Assembly: GCA_002399765.1 (NCBI GenBank)
Contig: DHEG01000015.1
Location: 154,765-184,251, forward strand
From: Caryophanales bacterium UBA4856
GTDB taxonomy: Bacteria; Bacillota_I; Bacilli_A; RFN20; CAG-288
DNA length: 29,487 nt
Direction of reading: 5' to 3'
Below the pieces are notes generated by a model, which worked only from the letters and a program-made list of their open reading frames with translations, had not been told where the DNA came from and did not search any database. The translations under genes and the position numbers were made by a program. Below are positions 23,605 to 29,487 of the stretch, one piece after another. The first letter of the stretch is position 1. Each line of letters starts with the position of its first letter.

Positions 23605-24900
23605 TCAGAGCACCAACAGCAAGCCGATGCCGGCTGCTTCCAATAGGATACCGACATAAGCGTACTTCATGAAGCCCCCGTAGCTCAATCTGACGTCGTT
23701 CTCCTTGACTATGCGCATGAACATCAAGGTCGAAAGGGAACCGGCTGGGGTGATGAGGGCGCAAAGGTTTGAGGAAAGGATGGCGGCATAGACACTGGTA
23801 AGGCCCGCTCCCCCAGCATTGATTATGTCGGCGAACAGCAACGACATAGGGACGTTATTCACCAAATTGGCGGCAATCATGCTCGAGAAGCCATAGACCC
23901 AAGGTTGGCTGGCCAAGGGCAGGGAGGCCAGGGCCTTCCCTACCTCTCTTAAGAGTCCCACCTCCTGGAGGGCCGAGACCAAGACGAACATCGAAGACAG
24001 GAAGGGGATGAACTCATAAGGCAATCCCTTTAGGGGCTTAAGGATATATTCACGGTCTTTCTTCTTCGCCAAGACGTAGATGCTTCCCACGACCAAATCC
24101 AAAAGGGCGAAGCCAAGGGTAATCAGATACATTTCCAGATGAATGTAGTTGCTCACAACAAGGAACAAGGTACAGATGGCCAGGACCGAAAGGCCCAAGG
24201 CCAAGAGGAATCTGTCCTTGATGGGGGCCAATTCGACTTTATCGTCTATAGGCTTTCGCAAAGCCGGCCAGAAAGACGCAAGCAAGGCAACGTAGAGCAA
24301 CACCATCAATATCAAGGCTACAGGCGTAAGGCGGACAAGGTAGTCAAGATAGGTTATGCCAAAGAAGGAGCCAAGATATAGATTCGAGACATTGCTGGTC
24401 AGGAAAGTGGAAGACAAAGTGTTAAGGGCGAAGCATTCCATTATCAAATAGGGGATGGGATTGGCCTTTGAGGCCTTGGCGAAGTAGATCACTATCGGAG
24501 TGGTGATTATTATCACGTCGTTGTTCGTCAGCATCGTGATCAGCGAAAAGAGGAAGTAGAGCAGGGTGAAAATGACGAATTGGTTCCCGTGACCGATCTT
24601 TGCGGCCCGCGTGGCCAAGAAGTCGAACAGGCCTGCGCTATCGAGGAATTTGGAAATGAATGTTATGGAAATGAAAAGCGTGATTATCTTCAGCGGATTT
24701 GTCGAATCGTCACTGGCAAAAATAGCCAATATCCTTGTCGCATACTCACGGTCGACCATCAAGATGACCGCCGCAAATAGCAGGGTTATCATCCAATAGG
24801 TTCCGAAATCGCGATGTCCGATGCTTATGGAGGGGAAAAGGAAGAAAGAGAGAAGCATAAGCATTATGGCAAGAACAAAAATTACTATCGTTACTTCCAT
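23605..24900 (-). CDS. ArsB/NhaD-type ion transporter (IT superfamily permease)
   Basis: A 431-residue inner-membrane permease with about ten to eleven helices. The two internally related halves show the helix-break signatures of the ion transporter superfamily: ITMLTNNDVIIITTPIVIYFAKAS in the first half and SSMIAANLVNNVPMSLLFADII in the second, each with an Asn-rich turn. Members move arsenite, Na+/H+ or dicarboxylates; which applies here is not visible. A charged cytoplasmic linker (KKKDREYILKPLK) separates the halves. The ATG at 24900 is preferred over the open frame to 24957 because an extended -10 (TGC-TAAAAT, 24925-24917) lies between them. No arsR or arsC gene is nearby, so arsenic resistance is not supported by context. 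Confidence 0.85.
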   Translation of the reverse strand: MEVTIVIFVLAIMLMLLSFFLFPSISIGHRDFGTYWMITLLFAAVILMVDREYATRILAIFASDDSTNPLKIITLFISITFISKFLDSAGLFDFLATRAAKIGHGNQFVIFTLLYFLFSLITMLTNNDVIIITTPIVIYFAKASKANPIPYLIMECFALNTLSSTFLTSNVSNLYLGSFFGITYLDYLVRLTPVALILMVLLYVALLASFWPALRKPIDDKVELAPIKDRFLLALGLSVLAICTLFLVVSNYIHLEMYLITLGFALLDLVVGSIYVLAKKKDREYILKPLKGLPYEFIPFLSSMFVLVSALQEVGLLREVGKALASLPLASQPWVYGFSSMIAANLVNNVPMSLLFADIINAGGAGLTSVYAAILSSNLCALITPAGSLSTLMFMRIVKENDVRLSYGGFMKYAYVGILLEAAGIGLLLVL

Positions 24901-24916
24901 ATAATGAGACCTTGTG

Positions 24917-24925
24917 ATTTTAGCA
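24917..24925 (-). promoter_or_regulatory. Extended -10 element for the ArsB-like permease
   Basis: On the minus strand TGC-TAAAAT lies 16 bases before the ATG at 24900, with only a poorly spaced -35 (TTGAAG, 19 bases upstream). It supports the downstream start codon. Confidence 0.4.
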
Positions 24926-25107
24926 CTTGGATAAGGCTCGGCTTCAAATTCAGGCATTCCCCTTTGTCTAATTAGGTTGCTAAGGTTATTTACAATAATT
25001 GCCTTTAGGGTGTTTATTACATACGTGTTTCGTTTTACCTAACATTATGAAGCGAAAAGCTTTCCGTAAAGGTTTAAAATAGGAGACGAATCCCAAGGAG
25101 ACAAACA
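24926..25107. other. Divergent intergenic region between permease and methyltransferase genes
   Basis: AT-rich gap. It contains AAGGAG for the methyltransferase at about 25095-25100 and several weak promoter-like hexamers (for example TTGTCT then TATTTA after 17 bases, from about 24964), none strong enough to call. No gene or RNA structure seen. Confidence 0.4.
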
Positions 25108-26400
25108 ATGTCAGCAAGCAGTGAAAAATACGACGAATGGTCCGAAAACTACGACCAATACGTTGAGGAGGCCGAAAAGAAGGGCCATTTTCCCTTTGCC
25201 GGTCATTCGGTTGTCCTGGAGACCATCAAGAAAACGATAAAGACCTATTCAAAGGGCGGATCGATACTGGATTTGGGAAGTGGCACCGGCATGCTGGACC
25301 GGGATTTGGCCGCATCTGGCTATGAAGTCACGGGAGTGGACTTCTCACCGAAGATGGTCGAGATTGCCAAGGCCAACGCTCCGGCTGCCACCTTTTATGA
25401 GTTCGACCTTTCCAAGGGGGTCCTTCCCGAAGAGATAAAGGACAAGAAGTTCAAGTTCATCGTATCGTCCTATCTTTTTCACTCCCTTCCCAAAGAGGGA
25501 AGGATCGCATTCATCAAATCCTTGCGCAAGGAGAATCTCGAAGACGACGGTTTGATCCTTTTGGGAGACGTCGCTTTCCAAAACGAGACCGAATTGGAGG
25601 CTTGCAAATCCTCAGCCGGAAGCACCTGGCGTACCGATGCCGACTACCCCGTATACGATGAGTTTAGGAAAGAAATACCCGGCTTGGTCTTCCAAAAGAT
25701 ATCCTTCTGTGCCGGCATCATGGCCCTGGCCAAGAATGAGCCCGAAGTAACCGAGAAAGCCAAGGAAGGTAATGAGGCAGAGGAAGAGAGCCAATCAGAG
25801 TCATCCCCAAAGGAGGAGGAAAAGGGCGCTCCGGATGGACAGGAAAAGGCCACAGACGAGCAGATGAATGAGGAAAGCGATCCCTCACTGAAAGAATATT
25901 CACCAGAGGAGATCGAAAAATGGGAAAGGGTAAGGGACATACCCGGAGAAACCATAATCTCCTTCGGAACCAATTTCTATCAAGCCATCTCCCCCTATGA
26001 GAAGGAGGTAGTGGCAAACTGGTCGCTCTTGGCCGAAAACCTCCAAAACCTTTTCGGAGGCACTTTCACGAACAACGATCTGTTGGTCTTCAGGACCCAG
26101 GCCCTGACCACTTACGTAAAGGTTAACCAAGTTCTCCCACGAAACGAGAAGGAAACCGATTGGGTCTGCCGGCTTTTCGCTGCCGGATTCCTCCACAATA
26201 GATTCCCTGGTGACAAGATAGACACGAATCTATATGGCCTTTATCTAGGCTTGATGAACGATCTCAAAGTGGTATTCAACGAATTAGCCAAGGAATACGG
26301 TAACGACATAGCGGCCGTGAGAAAGGATCTGGCCAACCCTTCAGGAACCAAGGTCGCAAATGCCCTGACCATAGGCCTCGTGGAGAGAAAGAGGCGCTAA
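25108..26400 (+). CDS. SAM-dependent methyltransferase fused via acidic linker to unknown C-terminal domain
   Basis: A 430-residue fusion. Residues 1-207 are a class I methyltransferase of the YrrT-like small-molecule type: YDEWSENYDQYVE at the N-terminus, motif I ILDLGSGTGML (53-63), Asp78 in GVDFSPKM, motif IV region FKFIVSSYLFHSL, and a C-terminal GIMAL strand. Residues 208-275 form a Glu/Ser/Lys-rich linker of very low complexity. Residues 276-430 are an Asn/Leu-rich, probably helical domain (ETIISFGTNFYQAISPYEKE, FTNNDLLVFRTQALTTYVKVNQVL, GLYLGLMNDLKVVFNELAKEYG) that I do not recognise. AAGGAG precedes the ATG. The gene is single and ends in overlapping stop codons with the convergent unknown gene. 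Confidence 0.85.
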   Translation: MSASSEKYDEWSENYDQYVEEAEKKGHFPFAGHSVVLETIKKTIKTYSKGGSILDLGSGTGMLDRDLAASGYEVTGVDFSPKMVEIAKANAPAATFYEFDLSKGVLPEEIKDKKFKFIVSSYLFHSLPKEGRIAFIKSLRKENLEDDGLILLGDVAFQNETELEACKSSAGSTWRTDADYPVYDEFRKEIPGLVFQKISFCAGIMALAKNEPEVTEKAKEGNEAEEESQSESSPKEEEKGAPDGQEKATDEQMNEESDPSLKEYSPEEIEKWERVRDIPGETIISFGTNFYQAISPYEKEVVANWSLLAENLQNLFGGTFTNNDLLVFRTQALTTYVKVNQVLPRNEKETDWVCRLFAAGFLHNRFPGDKIDTNLYGLYLGLMNDLKVVFNELAKEYGNDIAAVRKDLANPSGTKVANALTIGLVERKRR

Positions 26401-27395
26401 GCCAAGACCTTAAGGCCGTGGCTCTCCCTGATGGCCTTCAACAGGTTCAGGCCTTTTCCGCTTTCGCCTTTATGGAATCTAGCCGTGGTCAAAAAACCGT
26501 CAATGGTTCCATAGTGAAGCCTGGTCTTTTTCCCGCCGATGTTCTCCCAGAGTTCGGCCGTATCACCATCATGCGGATATACGACTTCGAAAACCGAATC
26601 GGCAAATCCGAACTCGAGGGTGAAACCACTCACAATCGCCAGGGCAATCATCGGGAACGACAAATCCGTTTCCAATTGTCGCTGCATCTCTAGGGGTGTG
26701 GTAATCGCCGGCCTAAGAATGCCTTTCCCATCCCGTCTGTCAAACCAAAACCAATTGTCGGAGAGCAAGCCAAAGGCGACTTTGCCAACATGCGCGGCCA
26801 GTCTGTGATCCTTTCCTTTCAAAAATGCCAAAAGCACCTGAAAAGGATTGTCAGTTCCATCGGCATTGGAACCGAAATATTCAATGAAAGCATCTTCTTT
26901 GTTTTCCACGGTGTCTTTGTCTTCGTGTCCGGCGTTCAGGTTAGACTTGAGCCACAGGAACTCCCGTATTGTTTCCTGGGCCAGGAACCGCTTGCAATTC
27001 AAGGACCATGAAGATGCACTGCTAATGAGTCTACCCTTAAGCCTTGCCGCCTTGGCTTCCAAATCCACACCCCATTTGGCGTCGCTTTCCCGGAGGCGAT
27101 CCTCCTCATAGAGCCCGTTGGGCCGTGCGATTCCCAACCGACCCAAAGAGTCCAGGAAAGACATGGCGGTCTTATAGCCCCAGTCGAATTGGGAAACACC
27201 ATCCTTGGCCACATGGTTTCTCCAAGCCAAAGTCAGTGAAGGGTCCTCGCTTTCCCATATGCCGTATTTGAAGCCGTTGGGAATGACATCCATCCGCGAA
27301 AGGAAATGCTGGAAGTGGCCATTGGGATCGTCATCGCCTTGGTCGATCCCCAGCAGTGCCAATTCCAGGGCCAAATATAGTTGCTCTTCGTTCAT
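26397..27395 (-). CDS. Unrecognised soluble protein, third gene of the two-component operon
   Basis: A 332-residue protein without membrane helices or export signal. Its ATG (27395) overlaps the histidine kinase stop as ATGA with GAGGA upstream. The frame opens further upstream to 27611, but that part lies over the kinase catalytic domain and is a shadow. The protein is rich in Trp and Phe (GIWESEDPSLTLAWR, FWFDRRDGKG) with acidic segments (DQGDDDP, HEDKDTVENKEDAF). Near the C-terminus it has LWENIGGKKTRLHYGTIDG and HKGESGKGLNLLKAI. No family recognised. Its position implies co-expression with the regulator and kinase, so it may act in, or be controlled by, the same signal; this is inference. 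Confidence 0.8.
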   Translation of the reverse strand: MNEEQLYLALELALLGIDQGDDDPNGHFQHFLSRMDVIPNGFKYGIWESEDPSLTLAWRNHVAKDGVSQFDWGYKTAMSFLDSLGRLGIARPNGLYEEDRLRESDAKWGVDLEAKAARLKGRLISSASSWSLNCKRFLAQETIREFLWLKSNLNAGHEDKDTVENKEDAFIEYFGSNADGTDNPFQVLLAFLKGKDHRLAAHVGKVAFGLLSDNWFWFDRRDGKGILRPAITTPLEMQRQLETDLSFPMIALAIVSGFTLEFGFADSVFEVVYPHDGDTAELWENIGGKKTRLHYGTIDGFLTTARFHKGESGKGLNLLKAIRESHGLKVLA

Positions 27396-28672
27396 AGCGG
27401 GATCCTCACCAAAAACTCTGTGCTTTTGCCGTATACGGTCTTTAAGGAAATGGTGCAGCCATTCTTTTCGCATATGGCTTTGCATATGGCCAGACCGAGG
27501 CCAGTGCCGGGAATAGGGCCAGCTCTTTGCGCAGCAGTTCGGAAGAACCTGTCGAACATCCGGTTCTTCTCCTCGTCCTTGATGGTGCAACCGGAATTGA
27601 GGAAGGAACAAATGGCAACGTTTTTGAAAACCAAAAGCGAGACCTTTATTTTCTTGTCCTTATCGACATATTTAATGGCATCGTCAATCAGTTGCTCGAA
27701 GACCTTTCGCATCCCATTACCATTCAAGAGGGCAAAGACATTGCGGCTTAGGCCCGAGTAGTCGAATGAAATGCCCTTCTCATAGCAGACCGCATCGAAA
27801 GAAAGACAACAATCCAAGAGAAGCGAGGAGACATCGATACGGGTCTTGGCCAAGTTCTTGCTGTCGAAAGCCGTAAGTTGAACCATTCCGTTCACCATAT
27901 CGGAAAGCCTTAACGATTCCTTGTCGATATCGTCCAACCAGCGATTGCTCACCTGGTTTTGCTCTTTGAGGACATCGACATCAGCACTGATGATGGAAAT
28001 CGGCGTCTTAAGTTCATGGGAGGCATCGGCGACAAATTCGCGCTGACTCGTCAAAGACGCCACAACCGGCTCGAATACCTTTTTGCTAAAGAGAAACGCC
28101 GCTGCCACCAGGAATATGAAGCACCCAAACACCGACAAGGACCCCATCAAGATTGTCGAGAATATTATGTTCTCCTGGGGTGCAAAATATTTTCCCGCCA
28201 GGAAGACCGATTCGCCGTCGTGGGACGACTGGGAAACCATTAGAAACGAATGCGAGACCCCTTCCCCAATCGTGAAGAACTTGTAGTTTTCCTTAGAATC
28301 AGCAAAGAAGTTGACTTTCAGATTGTCCCCGGAAAGATACCACTCTATTTCGCCCTGATCGACAAGTCCGTCATCCAACGCGCTCTTCGGCACGGCCACC
28401 ACAAAATAATCATTGCTTTTGTAAGGACTCTCCTTGACGTCCAATCCATCCTCAATCAAATTGTCGACCTTCACAATCAATTGGGAGAGAGCCGAAGTCG
28501 AATAATTGTACTGCGTGAAATAAGTATAGATGGGGCTAATGACCGAGACCAAAATACCCATGACCAAAATGGCAATCACCACAAAGGTCATGAATATCTG
28601 CCTGGCCTTGTGAAGGCTCTTTTTCTCTTCCTCAGGCAGCTGGTATTTCCAGTTCTTTCTCTTTTCACTCAT
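27392..28672 (-). CDS. Sensor histidine kinase
   Basis: A 426-residue membrane kinase. Helix 1 (about 27-47) and helix 2 (about 170-195) enclose an outside sensor domain of about 120 residues. No HAMP domain fits in the 25 residues before the H-box SHELKTP, where His219 is the phosphorylation site. The ATPase domain has a G1-like NSGCTI (359-364) and a G2 box GTGLGLAI (389-396). The N-box reads QLIDDAIKY (327-335): the conserved Mg-binding Asn is Asp331, which may lower kinase activity. The ATG at 28672 overlaps the response-regulator stop (ATGA), preceded by seven A residues; there is no good ribosome site, so translation is coupled. The frame extending to 28729 overlaps the regulator. Confidence 0.93.
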   Translation of the reverse strand: MSEKRKNWKYQLPEEEKKSLHKARQIFMTFVVIAILVMGILVSVISPIYTYFTQYNYSTSALSQLIVKVDNLIEDGLDVKESPYKSNDYFVVAVPKSALDDGLVDQGEIEWYLSGDNLKVNFFADSKENYKFFTIGEGVSHSFLMVSQSSHDGESVFLAGKYFAPQENIIFSTILMGSLSVFGCFIFLVAAAFLFSKKVFEPVVASLTSQREFVADASHELKTPISIISADVDVLKEQNQVSNRWLDDIDKESLRLSDMVNGMVQLTAFDSKNLAKTRIDVSSLLLDCCLSFDAVCYEKGISFDYSGLSRNVFALLNGNGMRKVFEQLIDDAIKYVDKDKKIKVSLLVFKNVAICSFLNSGCTIKDEEKNRMFDRFFRTAAQRAGPIPGTGLGLAICKAICEKNGCTISLKTVYGKSTEFLVRIPL

Positions 28673-29343
28673 TTTTTTCCCAATAACCGGTATCCCGAGC
28701 CGCGCATAGCCTTTATTTCCGTGGAGCAACCCAAGGCCTTTAGCTTCTTACGCAAAAAGCTGGCGTAGACCTCCACCCCGTTATACATATTGGGGCCATC
28801 GTAACCCCAAACCTTGTTGTCCAGGAAGTCTCGCTTCACAAGGCCTCCTTGGGCATCGATCAAGGCCTTCATCAATTCATACTCTCGCAATGTCAAGGAT
28901 ATTCTGGAATCCTGCTTTACAAGCTCATGAGTCGAGGTATCCAACTTTATGTCTCCATATGAAATCACTTTGGGCTCTATATCGCCTTTGCGCCTCGACA
29001 AGGCGTTTATCCTCGCCAAAAGCTCCTTGGTGTTGAATGGCTTTGTCATATAGTCATCCGCCCCGAGGGACAAGGCCTTAACCTTGTCATCGATCTCACT
29101 CTTTGCCGACACCACGATAATGGGTGTCTGAATCTTTCCTTCTCGCAGTCTCCTGATGATGGAAATGCCATCGAGAGAGGGAAGCATCAAATCCAAGACT
29201 ATGGCATCGTAGCCCGGCTTGGTTGCCTCCTGGTACCCTTCTTGCCCATCGGTTTTCGAAGTGGCCATTATCCCATTCAGCCGAAACAGTTCCATCAGGG
29301 CGTCGCTTAATTCAACCGAATCTTCTATCAAGAGGATTTTCAT
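28669..29343 (-). CDS. OmpR/PhoB-family response regulator
   Basis: A 224-residue DNA-binding response regulator, cognate of the downstream kinase. The receiver domain (1-115) has the acidic pair in LLIEDS, phospho-acceptor Asp51 (AIVLDLMLP), the switch Ser in VVSAKS, and Lys in MTKPF. The winged-helix domain (about 128-222) has ISLTLREYELMKAL, VWGYDGPNMYNGVEVYASFLRKKL and MRGSGYRLL, typical of OmpR-type proteins. GGAGG lies nine bases before the ATG. It heads the operon, behind a clear promoter with a direct repeat. The stimulus is unknown. Confidence 0.95.
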   Translation of the reverse strand: MKILLIEDSVELSDALMELFRLNGIMATSKTDGQEGYQEATKPGYDAIVLDLMLPSLDGISIIRRLREGKIQTPIIVVSAKSEIDDKVKALSLGADDYMTKPFNTKELLARINALSRRKGDIEPKVISYGDIKLDTSTHELVKQDSRISLTLREYELMKALIDAQGGLVKRDFLDNKVWGYDGPNMYNGVEVYASFLRKKLKALGCSTEIKAMRGSGYRLLGKK

Positions 29344-29442
29344 CTTTTTTTGCCTCCGTTGCCACTGCTTATGGAGGATGGCAATCGTTATTTTAACAGT
29401 AGAGCCCCAACATTCAGTAAGAGCAAATTCGTTTCAGGTTGG

Positions 29443-29471
29443 ATTTTAGCGGTTTTTGCGGTTTATTTCAA
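29443..29471 (-). promoter_or_regulatory. Promoter of the two-component operon with a 9-base direct repeat
   Basis: On the minus strand TTGAAA (29471-29466), 17-base spacer, TAAAAT (29448-29443). The spacer holds two AACCGC units (29463-29458 and 29454-29449) with 9-base periodicity, the kind of arrangement OmpR-type regulators can bind. Confidence 0.65.
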
Positions 29472-29487
29472 AATACAAAACTTTTCA

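Noticed and set aside
23605..24900. Arsenite resistance locus
   Set aside because: The permease is of the ArsB-containing superfamily, but there is no arsR, arsC or arsA nearby and the superfamily covers many other ions.
1..29487. CRISPR array, IS element, prophage or toxin-antitoxin pair
   Set aside because: No regularly spaced repeats, transposase or integrase motifs, phage structural genes or small paired toxin-antitoxin genes were seen on either strand.

Overview
The window is a chromosomal stretch of mid-GC (roughly half G+C) bacterial DNA, densely coded on both strands. It looks like a member of the Bacillota, probably a Bacilli/Erysipelotrichia-type lineage. Reasons: strong AGGAGG-type ribosome sites, a near-perfect CcpA cre box, a tRNA-Glu close to the Bacillus sequence, ribosomal protein S21, a TrmL-type methyltransferase, and the archaeal/eukaryotic-like form of prolyl-tRNA synthetase. 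Many genes end in TGA and none carries an in-frame TGA, so the standard code is used rather than the mycoplasma one. I see no phage, IS element, integrase or CRISPR array.

Layout. 1-950: the 3' end of rarA, a terminator and a divergent tRNA-Ser(GGA). 949-1908: an RluA-family pseudouridine synthase. 1909-4259: a three-gene, overlapping operon of unrecognised proteins, two of them membrane proteins, with its own extended -10 promoter. 4411-7749: phosphoglucomutase, terminator, then an aldehyde dehydrogenase behind a cre box. 7796-12422 (minus): a Cof-type HAD phosphatase; and the run trmL, transketolase, an unknown 304-residue charged protein, rpsU. 12502-15748 (minus): proS followed 13 bases later by a three-domain aminopeptidase P. 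15813-17549 (minus): a membrane-anchored protein with degenerate GGDEF and EAL-like domains, divergent from tRNA-Asn(GTT).

18068-22967: a TetR regulator divergent from two ABC ATPases and an 796-residue ABC-2 permease with a roughly 500-residue outside domain. 23036-24900: tRNA-Glu(TTC), then (minus) a four-helix membrane protein and an ArsB/anion-transporter-family permease. 25108-26400: a methyltransferase joined through an acidic linker to an unrecognised C-terminal domain. 26397-29343 (minus): an OmpR-type response regulator, a histidine kinase and a 332-residue unknown protein, all joined by 4-base ATGA overlaps.

The best candidates for undescribed biology are the 1965-4259 membrane operon, the catalytically dead-looking EAL protein, the asymmetric ABC pair with its large-ectodomain permease, the methyltransferase fusion, and the unknown third gene of the two-component operon. 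No function for these was verified: everything here was read by eye from sequence, without any database search.
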